Positions 13,221-22,737 of a stretch of 64,000 nt of DNA are shown piece after piece (positions within the stretch are counted from its first letter, which is position 1; each line of letters begins with the position of its first letter). Below the pieces are notes generated by a model. It was not told where the DNA came from, ran no database searches, and saw only the letters and a program-made list of their open reading frames with translations. The stretch is from Zonotrichia leucophrys gambelii (taxonomy: Eukaryota; Chordata; Aves; Passeriformes; Passerellidae), in NCBI RefSeq assembly GCF_028769735.1, contig NC_088170.1, forward strand, positions 56,391,585 to 56,455,584, read 5' to 3'. A program made the position numbers and the translations under genes.

Positions 13221-16200
13221 CACGTGTGAAACTCCAAGTGCTGCTCTTCAGCTCAGCTTATCCATCCTTACATAGCTCATGCATGAATGCTTTATGACCC
13301 CATCAGAATATCTGAATCCAAACACTGGCTTCTGTAACACTGTTCATAAAAAAACCTCCCTTAAAATAGCAATGATTGCACTACATTCTGTCCAGACCAG
13401 TCTCAATCACTCTAAAAGCTGCATTTGCTGTTCATTCTTCTTGTACATCTAGGCCTTTTTATTAGGTGGCAGTTAATTCTGCAAGGACAACCTTCAAGAA
13501 AAACAATCTCATAAGAGACATAAAGACATATTAACATCATGCTACAATTAAAAACATTGTAGCATTAACAAAAACAATAAAGAAAAAAGCATTTAATCTA
13601 GCACAAATTTCACTAAGCAGTTTCCATTAAAAATTGAGAATTAATTCCTGGGGAAAACAGAAAAAGCTGACCAATTACATTATAAGGTTAATGGGATCAG
13701 TCTAATCACATTCAAAATATGCAATTTTCAGGGAGCAAAATGAAATAAAGATTTTGGTAAATTGCAGAGCTTTGAAGACACTATGTATTCAGCTTCACAA
13801 GATTAAAGAACTGAGATCCTAGAGCTTTCATGGTACCCTGAGTTCGAGACAGAATTTATTGCTATGCCATTGTAACTGCAATGATCTCTGAAGTTCTACA
13901 TCCAGGAAAATCTCCATGTCTCCTATTTGTTGTAATCCTTTACATTTTCTTCTTCAAGAAACTCTGATTCTGAAGAGACTGGCAGATAGTCAGGGACCAA
14001 GTGATATGTTGGTAACACTCTTTTTTAGGTTGCTCGGCTAATCAGTCACTATGCAAAATGGGTAGTAATGGAAAGGTTTAAACCCAATCAATAAAATACA
14101 TTAAAACAATTATTGGCAAGAATATACAGAAAATATAGTATGATTTTACAGAATAACTATAAAATAAAGTAAAAATTCATTCTAGAGCTCACTCAGTGAC
14201 AGTAAAAAGTAGAATCCATTACTAAACAAGAAGTTATTTTCCTATTATAATCACAAGAATGCATTTCCCACAAAAAAAGCCCAAATCATATTCAAATCTG
14301 TAACACTAAAATCCTTAAATTCAAATAATAAGAATAGAGGTGCACACAAAGGCAAGGGCTCAGGTGTCTCTAAGAGTCAAGTAATTCTGTCTGAAGAAGG
14401 AATGCCTGCTAAAGAAACAGATACTTCTTCCATGAAAATATACAGAATGTAAAGGGATCTTCCAAGCAATATGAATTGTATAAACACTGTGTCCTACAGT
14501 TCTTCTCCACACAACAGCAAGTTTTAGAGCAATTATGTTCAATAGTCTTTCCCTCTATCGAGCAGTACAGAAAATAACATTTGGGCTTGCAAAGAGACAT
14601 TCACATCTTCAAGCAAATCTTCACAGAGTATTTAATATTCAGACCATTAAATGTAGGATTTGACAGATGAATTCTAATTTCTGTCAATGCCATATTCCTT
14701 CATAAATAATACAGTGACATAAATATTTGCACAGGATAGGGTGAGATCAGAAGTGACTAACTCATACATGTCTTTCCACTGACTACAAATGTAATTTAAA
14801 AGTGACTTTATTTCTAATTTAGATCTGAGTTAGGGGATTCACTTTATTTCACTAAACCTTAAGCCAAAGTACATACTGTAACACATTTTCAATCTAACTG
14901 GTCTCTGAAACACGAATCATATCTTCATATAATATTTGTACTGAACTATGCAGCTGGTTAGCATCTTTGTTACTTAACAAATTAATATTTGAAAAATAAG
15001 GAAGACATTACCTAATATCACACAATTGATTTAGAAAATAGAAATAACTGCTGACTTTGTCATAAAGTTGCTTAGGGTTTTTTTGAAGAACACAGACAAA
15101 CACTAGAGTAAGAACTCTGTCATACTAATATACGGTATAATGAACTGAGCTCTCAAATACACTACATCTATTGTTAAAGATTTTGCTCTGTATGAAAGAA
15201 GGGTTAGAAGTTAATGAATTGCAGTATGTCACACACGAAATTCAAGCACAAATCTGCACTTTCAGTGCTCACATTTGAACTTTTTAATTTGATGCATTAT
15301 CTAAAATTGCATCCCCTGACTATCAGAAAAGCAAACTATTCAAATAACTTAATTTGAAACTAACTGTAGAACAAAACCTGATGAAATGCAATTTTTCAAA
15401 TGGTGTGAACCTTTACATAGAAGAAAATACAGACTATTCAGGACTATAAATTATTATATCCCTTTTGGTTTGTTTTTTTTTTAAATAGTTGGCAAATGTG
15501 AAAGTATGACAAACTGACACTTGTGTGCAATGAGTCAAAATATATCTCCAAACTGCTCTGGCAAGAGACATAAGTTCTTAAGACCTTGGCTGTTTAAGCA
15601 TGCTCCCCATTTACTTTCAAGAAAAAGTAGCTGGCCATCACTTCAAAACCATTCTCTGTACTCTTCTTACATCTTACACATTTCCTCTAGAAAGAGCCAC
15701 TGCAGCTTTCACAGTGAGGTACCTCATTCCCTTTTAGATCCTCTCAACTGGTGTGCTAGGAAAGAAGGCACTTATTACTATCTCCCAGTACCTTGGTTTT
15801 CAGATTTTTTAAACTCCTGGGAAATAAGTGACTTCATAAAAGCCATGTGCCTTGGAATTATACTTAAAACAGGTGAGGCTAAAAATTAAGTTACTAAATC
15901 TCAACACTTGTTGAGTAATCTCAACATAAAGATTTAGTAATCTTTGTTACTCGAACTGTAACAAAGATTACAATTAGAAATATTTATAAAGTATAAAAAT
16001 CTTTTAAAAAATTAAAATATTATTCTACTTAATATCAAATGCTGAAGATCCTTGTCCTGTTCCTTATAAGCATGGTTTCAGTTTTCCACTATTCATGCTG
16101 CATCCCAAATAAAATTTCTACTGATAGAGTCTGCTGGCCCTGTGGAACTGGTCTCCTTCAGCAGGGATTTTGAAAATTCTTCCTATTTTGACCAACCTAT

Positions 16201-19200
16201 TTCAGTGGGAAAAAAAACCAAAACAAAACAACAAAAAAAACCAACTGTACAGATTTCCCAAGATAAGTCATGGCTGCAGTCATTAGGTATTCAAGGACTC
16301 CTGTTTTTCCTCAAGCGCTTTGGAGAGCAGGGCTTAGTCTCACTGACTGCTGCGATTTGTCTGATAATATTAGAATACATCATATCACAGAATAACTTCT
16401 GAGTTTCAGTAGCAAACACATATATTTAAGCTACTTGTAATTCAAAATCATTGTACTATAGCTAGTAATTTTACTATGTGCCAGTGTTCCAAATATCTTG
16501 AGGAGGAAGGAGGACTTCTGGGAGAGAGCTAGATGGAAAAAGGGCAACAGAAACAGGGGCAGATTTCAAATTCAGATATTACAAAATTTACATGTACTAC
16601 TGGTAGTATATTAAATATTACTTTTAACATGCCAGGCATGATAATATATTATTCCTATAGGCTCTTGGCCCAGAAACTCAAGCAAAACAAAGAAAAAGAG
16701 GTAAATTTAGGAGTGAAAATACACACATTCCTAGCTATATAAGATATAAATCAACACTGGGGTTGGTTTGTTTGCTTGTTTTTTTTAAACTGCTTTGCAC
16801 ATTTGAAGCCAAACTTTGAGGAAAAACAATGTATAACTTAGGAAAAATAGGCCTACATTATAATCAAAAGAAAATGGAAAGCCATATAGCAAGAGATAAG
16901 TAAGGTTGAAGTTACAATTTTTTTTTCTTTTTCATGCTTCTTAAGCCATTTTTAGTGTACTATTTAAACTGGTCAGAATCTTCCAGTAGTTTTCCAGACA
17001 GAGGGCAAGTTCTCCTCCTAGTACTAGACAAGTACCAGTATTAAAAGAGGGATGACCTACAGTCTATCTGTTACAGTTCAGTTCAATATTAAAATTTTGC
17101 AATAATAATTGCTGTGGGATAAAACCTGTTCTTCTGACTGAATGTTAAAACATCTTTGCAGCATTCTGTTTAATTTGCAATACCCTCACATGTGGAGGCC
17201 AAGTCAAGATATTCATGACAGAAAAAATATGCAGAAGCTTTTGACAAAGTTGAGTAGGGTTGATAACAGAGCAGTTAAACTATTACCACTCACATCATTC
17301 TCTGTTCATTAAGCCCTGCGTGCAAAAATGAAGTCAGCAATGTTATTATTGCAAATTGGCTCTTCTGAACATGAATGATCCAAGAGTGTTGAATCCCAGC
17401 TGCCTGCTGCCAGTACTCAGAGATTCAGAACTGATCTCACGTTCGGTTGCCAGCTATGACTTTCGAAGTCTAAAGCAGCAGAGCGTCCAGTTTCTTGAAA
17501 CACAGTACAATATGCTGAACATCTTCCAAAAGTGCTCTCAGCAGGGAATTAAATCACAGCAGTGGTAGTAGTCAGGCTCTTTACAGTTAGGAAGATTTTC
17601 ATGTTCACAATTTTTAGTTCTTTACAAGTTTTGGAACATCCACCAAAAAGACCCTATTAGCTTCCATACCCAGAAGAATGAGGGCACAAAATCGTCTAAT
17701 CATAGAGCTTAGAGAGAAGGAGGGCAAACATTCCTCTGTTCAAAAAACTAATCCTTTCAGAAACATAATTTTTTTTTCTTTAATTGAAAAATATTTCTTT
17801 TTACTGCAGGAGCAATGGAAATTAAAATTTTAGCACAATACATACCAGAAAGCTAAATTAAAATAGATTTATTAGCTACACCTCATATGATATGAAGTAA
17901 GCACTCCGATACTTTCAGGCAGAAAAAGTAAAATCTAAAAATCTGCATCATAAACTATGTAAAGATCACAAAAGACTAATGAAGTCTATATTACTGTGGT
18001 TAAGTGTAAAAAGATAGTACAAAATTACATTTCTGATATCTGACATGTTTTAACAGTAGATAATTTCTAGGAAAGATATTAATATAAAACTTTTTAAAAT
18101 AAATCCCATTACTTATATAGGCAGCAGACATTAATTTGTCTTCTAAGTATCTTGTTATTCAGCATTTATCGAATTTCTAATAAGACATACATTTGTGTGT
18201 GCATTCATTTTGGTAAACAAGTCAATAAAACTTACTTCCTATATACAAAATAATAATTGAATAATCATTACTTAAAATGTGATATAAACAAGAATAAAGC
18301 ACAGTCACTATTCTGAAGATTTTATGGCTCAAGCACAAAGCAAGAGACAGTAAATTCACAGAAAAATAAAAAGAAACAACACAAAACTCATCAATGTGAC
18401 TCTAAGTGCTACTAACAAACTCAAGCCAAACTGTCAAATCTATTCTGGGCATAGCAAAAAACCAGAACTTAGCATGGCTTAGAGCAAAGTAGCTGAATAT
18501 CTGCATTAGGTGCTCCATTTAAGTAGGGCGGCAAAGTGGGAGACAGCACTGCTCTTTCTTGTGAGTGCAGCTGGGTGATGGAGCTGTCATCACGGGCTGA
18601 TAGACTGCAGTCAGCATCTCACTGCTGAATCTCAGGTGCCATGTAAGGTGTCAGTGTTAGTCCATTAAAGGCCTCAAAAGAGAAAGTGTCTAAGTTTTCC
18701 TTGGTGCTCTAAAAAAGAGGGAGCTAAGGGAGATGCAGAGCAAGAAAGCAAGAAAAAATGATGGACTGAAAAATTATCTTTACAGCTTCTTTGCAGTCTG
18801 GGTGAATATAATTGGAGCAAAAATGCATTTGTCAATGACAAAGAAAAGGACAATGCAGTAATAAAGACGTGAGTTGGTGACAGCGTGGGTGAAAATGTCT
18901 TTTAGACAGACAGAAAAGCCTATATCTTAAAATCATGAATAAGAAAAGATCTGCAAGAGAGATTCCTTACTACAACATAGTGAATATACTTTTGTAGCTC
19001 ATCTATGTCAACAAAGTGATAACTTCCTTAAAGTACAAATCTAACAGATAAGCCAGTATGAATTCAACTATTACTAACTTAATTATAATTACCATTAGGT
19101 TATATTTAGTTCAACAGTTGAATCTAGTCTCTGAATTCTAGTTTCTGTAAAAATCCTTCAGATATCTTGTACATTCCAACTCAGTAGCCATATTTTCTTT

Positions 19201-20253
19201 TAATATTTTAATTCCAAATATGTTCAAAATCATACATGAATATTTTATCACTTAACAGCATCAGCTATCCACACCTCTCAAGAATTCTGGAGAATTTTGG
19301 ATTTATGGCAGTAGTTAGGCATATTAATAACAGCAAGCCAAAGTCTGAGACATGCTGATGAGTAGAAAGGTTTTCATTACTTGCACATTTAGATACTTAA
19401 GCTAAATGAATTGCATATTTTGTATGCAAAAGGCATAGTGTATCACATTTTTAAAAAGTATTTTTATTTATATTAAGCTTATGGCTTTTTTTCTTTTTTT
19501 TTGTCTGACACTAGTATGGAACCAGGAAATTAACACAGAATATTCCTATCATGAACAGAAATGTCAGAAACCAAGAATGACCTGTTTGAGTCTATAAAAC
19601 ATCACACTGGTTACAAGGGAAAATCTAAAGCAGGATTAAAGTTTCTGCCATTTACTGCCTAGCCACTGTGTTCTCTGCTCCCCCACATGTGAAGTATAAA
19701 CCGCTGATCTGAACTATGAACAGAGTAACAGAGCCATCCAAACTTCCTCTCTGTACCTGGGTTTGTGGGGCACCTATCTAGATAAAGAGGACTCTAGAAG
19801 TGAGAACCAAGAGAGAATAACAAGCTGTAATGAAAACTAAAAGAACTCTTTTCCATAATGATAAACTTTGTATTATACATGGGCATAAAATATTTAAAAC
19901 ATCTCCCTGAAAACATGTCAGTTTAATTTCACTGGTATCAAAAAGTGACTCTGGGGAATTTAAGAATTGCTGAATGGACTAATTTTTGTCCTCATTACAC
20001 AGCATTGCATCACACAGCTCGCTGCACTAAATAGCAAATTTCAAAATGGGATTGTAGCTTACTAGAAAGATTACTGAATAAGTAGAACAAAATGTAAGCA
20101 GCTTTAAACTCCTAGGAAAATAAAACCATCTGATATTTTGTACTTAACCAAATAAATGGCAGTGAGAGCAATGACTTATTCAAATGATTCAAAAGAGGAC
20201 AAGTATCATCATTACTTGACTATCATCTTACAATGAAAAAAAACAGTTTTATA
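13221..20253. other. Intron stretch left of the provirus
   Basis: Apart from the hairpin at 15937-15971, it is AT-rich with no repeat family or exon that I recognise. The longest frame, 15521-15889 (122 codons), has no splice support or known motif. Confidence 0.55.
15937..15971 (+). repeat. Perfect 14-bp inverted repeat (hairpin)
   Basis: GTAATCTTTGTTAC at 15937-15950 is followed by TCGAACT and then the exact reverse complement GTAACAAAGATTAC at 15958-15971. It would form a 14-bp stem with a 7-nt loop. No function is evident. Confidence 0.85.
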
Positions 20254-20259
20254 TGCCTG
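20254..20259 (+). repeat. Target-site duplication, left copy (TGCCTG)
   Basis: These six bases directly precede the 5' LTR and match 23348-23353 exactly. The pair marks a single integration event and shows that both outer junctions are intact. Confidence 0.93.
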
Positions 20260-20869
20260 TGTTGGATCTCAAGATTTCAGTCCTGAGATGCTGAGCCTCC
20301 GAGACCACCTTGGGGGGCTCGGGAGTCCTGGAATGTTGCCAAAAGTGTCTGGTAGCTGGACTTTAACCCTACACAGGAGACGACAAGGATGAGGGCTTCA
20401 CCGGGTGAATGGTGAAAAGATTAGTTAATTAGAGGGTGAGACACAAGGTTTAGGATTTATGTACAGGGGGGTTTAGAGGAGTAAGATGGAGGAATTGGGG
20501 TGTGTCCTGTCCTTCTTCTTCTTCCTCTTCTCCTCCATCTTCTTTGGCCATGGTGGCACTCTTGGATTGGTTATTACTGAGAGTGCACCCAGCAATGAGA
20601 ATAGATGGTATTGGGGAAAAATGATAAATATTGTACACGTAACAAAGGGTATAAAGATACGTGGCTGCCCGGGAGGACAGACAGTGTGCCCATGGCTGAC
20701 TGCTGAGCAGATCTTTGTTCGGCTGAAAGAACATCTTTTAGATAAACAATTAATAAACATAAAACCAGAAAGAAGAACTGAAGCCTCTTCTCGTCCTTCG
20801 ATACGCGGGCTGCCCCAAGGCCACCCCGGGCCTTTTCAGGCCCCTCAAACAGCCGAGATAAACCGGACA
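20260..20869 (+). repeat. 5' LTR of the provirus
   Basis: The 610-bp LTR has a TATAAAG at 20650-20656 and an AATAAA at 20752-20757, so U3 covers roughly the first 420 bp, with R and U5 after it. A polypyrimidine stretch of CTT/CTC units lies at about 20509-20542. By eye it differs from the 3' copy at about 18 positions, all between 20263 and 20602. Six of these fall within 20585-20602. The last 267 bp are identical to the partner. Confidence 0.96.
20650..20656 (+). promoter_or_regulatory. Predicted TATA box of the 5' LTR
   Basis: TATAAAG lies about 100 bp upstream of the AATAAA, the usual U3/R arrangement. It would drive transcription through the provirus, antisense to TBC1D22A. The same site occurs in the 3' LTR at 23128-23134, where transcription would run out into intron sequence. 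Confidence 0.7.
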
Positions 20870-20871
20870 TT

Positions 20872-20889
20872 TGGCGGTCCCTGGCTGGG
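20872..20889 (+). other. Primer-binding-site-like segment
   Basis: TGGCGGTCCCTGGCTGGG begins two bases after the 5' LTR, in the position and with the TGG start (complement of a tRNA CCA end) expected of a retroviral primer-binding site. I could not match the remaining bases confidently to one tRNA. There is partial resemblance to the 3' ends of Gln and Glu tRNAs. Confidence 0.6.
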
Positions 20890-21117
20890 CACCACCACCA
20901 CCTTCAAAGCCCTGAAGATCAGAGAGAAGAAGAAAACAAAAAGCCAACAGAGACTGCAAAAAAACAGCAGTCACTGAGGAATCCACCTCTCAGTTTCTGC
21001 CGAAGACAATTCGTAGCAGAACAGCCCGGACTGGAACCAGAAGGCGCCCTGGGACCACCTCTCGTGATCTGCTGGACAGAGACCGAGACGTCCAGACTGC
21101 TCTGAACAACAGATTTG

Positions 21118-21123
21118 GTAAGA
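21118..21123 (+). promoter_or_regulatory. Candidate major splice donor (GTAAGA)
   Basis: GATTTG|GTAAGA lies in the leader 24 bp before the gag-type start codon, the usual place for the donor that makes subgenomic env RNA. A plausible acceptor is the CAG at 22161-22163, just upstream of the basic env-leader-like frame. Both are read from motif only. Confidence 0.5.
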
Positions 21124-21141
21124 AAGCCTGAAAATAAGAAC

Positions 21142-21192
21142 ATGGGGGGCACACCTTCCCAGGAACAACGGGAAATTTTGTCCGCCTTATAA
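21142..21192 (+). pseudogene. Broken gag start (16 codons, premature stop)
   Basis: The start codon has a good context (AACATGG) and is followed by two glycines, the MG start of a myristoylated retroviral Gag. The frame reads MGGTPSQEQREILSAL and then meets TAA at 21190-21192. Position after the leader and the start motif support Gag, but 16 residues are too few to place the family. No clear continuation exists in this frame because further stops follow. Confidence 0.6.
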
Positions 21193-22090
21193 GGTGTGAC
21201 ACAAACATACACAAAAAAAAATTAGCTCTGGCCTTAAAAGGCCAGGAAGGAAGACCCCGAGACGCAGCAGACGTCCGGGGGGGGGCCCTCAAAAGAGGGG
21301 GGAGCAAGACTCCGGAAAAGATTAGCTCTGGCCTTAAGAAGCCAGGGGGAAAGGCTCTCGAAGAAAGAGAGCGAGAAATATTATTAAAACACCCGGTCCC
21401 AAAACCCAGAAACCCTGGGAAACTCCCAAAAGCGTCCAAAAAGCCCAGAGAGCATGGAGGACTCAGGAGCAGAGGGGGAGCAGGGGGGGGAGAAAAAGGG
21501 ATCGGGGGAGGCGCTTTCTCGCGGCAGCCAGGCAGCGGCGGAGCAGGCGGGGAGCGCGGCTGAAGAAAAAACAAAAGACGCGTGTTCAGATACGGCTTTG
21601 CTAAGCTCAGGGCCGGGGGGTGCAGCGGCCCCGGGGGCCGGCAAGGTAGCAGAAACGCGCGCGGTGGGCAAAACTCGCAAGAACCCGGGGCAGAATCACA
21701 AACCAACGCCAGGGCGTCTGACCCATGCAGCGAAATCAGGGGAAATTGCGCAATCCCAGAAAGGCTGCCGTGAGACGCAGGAGGCGCGCGGTTGTGACGC
21801 AAAAAACCCGGAGCGAGTCGCGGCGGGCGCGGGTGCCGGCGGGGGCGGCCGCACACACCGACAAAGGGCCACACACACACAGCGTCGGAGGAGGAGGAGA
21901 CAGAGTCAGGGGCAGACCGAGGGGGGAAAATTCAGAGGCGGAACAAAAAGGGAGAGGGAAAAATTACCTCGGGAGAGACAGAGAGCGGCTCGGAAAGCAC
22001 GCATGCGCAGAGTATAGAGCGCGGGCGGGGGCGGGCCAGACCCCCGGTGACGTCTCAGGCGAGGAGGGGCCCTCTCCAGACTTGGTGCCT
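21193..22090 (+). pseudogene. GC-rich gag-region remnant
   Basis: About 0.9 kb of GC- and CpG-rich sequence follows the broken start. Two forward frames stay open for long stretches: 21454-22017 (187 codons, rich in Gly, Ala, Glu, Arg) and 21725-22183 (152 codons). An antisense frame of 296 codons (20990-21880) is also open, which shows that open length here partly reflects base composition. I recognise no capsid or zinc-knuckle motif. The likely origin is the matrix and linker part of gag, truncated by the deletion that removed pol, but an unrelated captured segment cannot be excluded. Confidence 0.45.
21221..21347 (+). repeat. Repeated stem-loop word in the provirus (two copies, 100 bp apart)
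   Basis: ATTAGCTCTGGCCTTAA occurs at 21221 and again at exactly 21321, with similar sequence following. The first copy contains CTGGCCTTAAAAGGCCAG (21228-21245), an 8-bp inverted repeat around two bases. The second (21328-21345) keeps the fold with a mismatch or wobble. The position just after the gag start fits RNA structure such as a packaging element, but this is inference. Confidence 0.55.
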
Positions 22091-22190
22091 TTGGTAAAAA
22101 CCCTCGTGGAGTCCAAGCCTCTCCCCTCCTGGGGAAGCTTGTGTGTTCTAACCCTATTGTCAGTTGAATCAAAAACCAGGTAACCCCTGA

Positions 22191-22409
22191 GTGCACGACA
22201 TGCCGGATCGGTTCAGCAGAGCTACAGCATCATTTCGTAACGAGTCTGCAACTATGCAGCGATTTTCCTCAACAAGATATAAGAAGAAACGAATACTCAG
22301 ACAAAAGTCGGGACTCAGACTGCAAAGGACAACTCAGAAGAGAAACAAGAGAAACGGAAAGACTCTGGGGGGGTTTTTTCTCTTTGGGGTCTTGAATATT
22401 TCTGTATAA
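22191..22409 (+). pseudogene. Short basic frame, candidate Env leader (signal-peptide) remnant
   Basis: The 72-codon frame has a central cluster of Lys and Arg (from YKKKRILRQK to RNKRNGK) followed by a hydrophobic stretch GGFFLFGVL. It lies just after a candidate splice acceptor (22161-22163) and before the transmembrane Env tail. Betaretrovirus-like elements often encode long, basic Env leaders of this layout, some of which act as RNA-export factors. I infer that relationship from layout only. The frame ends at a stop in a short tandem duplication, and no surface-subunit sequence follows. Confidence 0.4.
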
Positions 22410-22470
22410 GAACGAAAGACTGGGAGGTTTTCTCCTTGGGATCTTGAATTGCAATAGGCAATGGGGTAAA
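22357..22470 (+). repeat. Imperfect 57-bp tandem duplication in the provirus
   Basis: The words GAAAGAC, TTTTCTC.TTGGG and TCTTGAAT recur at a 57-bp offset (22357 and 22414). The copies have diverged by several substitutions and a short length change, so the duplication is older than the near-perfect 45-bp one downstream. Confidence 0.65.
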
Positions 22471-22520
22471 TTTACCTATTACAGGGAAAACTGACAAAGG
22501 ATCATATATTGATCAGCTGG

Positions 22521-22610
22521 TAGATTTCTTTGACATTTCTCCCATTTGGAGAGGAATTTTAAGGGTAGATTTCTTTGACATTTCTCCCATTTGGAGAAGA
22601 ATTTTAAGGG
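22521..22610 (+). repeat. 45-bp tandem duplication in the Env tail
   Basis: Two adjacent 45-bp units (22521-22565 and 22566-22610) differ at a single base. The length is 15 codons, so the reading frame is kept and a unit containing FFDISPIW is doubled just before the membrane segment. Confidence 0.9.
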
Positions 22611-22725
22611 TAGGATTTTATGTTAATAGTTTAGGATTTTATGTTGTAATATTTCTCCTAGTCCTCATCCATGTCGTCCCAGATGCCATGAATCGGATTG
22701 TAAAAGAGGGTCTCTTGGTGCAAAC

Positions 22726-22737
22726 AGAAGGGGGAGA
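22726..22737 (+). other. Polypurine tract
   Basis: AGAAGGGGGAGA lies directly before the 3' LTR, where plus-strand DNA synthesis is primed in retroviruses. Its presence, with LTRs and a primer-binding-like site, means the cis signals for reverse transcription look intact although the proteins are gone. Confidence 0.85.

Noticed and set aside
20486..20977. Open frame inside the LTR with a hydrophobic N-terminus, present in both LTRs (20486-20977 and 22964-23383), resembling an LTR-encoded membrane protein
   Set aside because: Of the 11 LTR differences inside the frame, about 7 change the residue and 4 are silent, which is what no selection predicts. The hydrophobic run comes from a CTT/CTC polypyrimidine tract, and several other frames are also open here.
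20990..21880. 296-codon antisense frame across the provirus interior
   Set aside because: It is antisense to the gag-type start, crosses GC-rich sequence where stops are rare, is rich in Pro/Leu/Ser/Arg, and matches no family I know. I regard it as a composition artefact.
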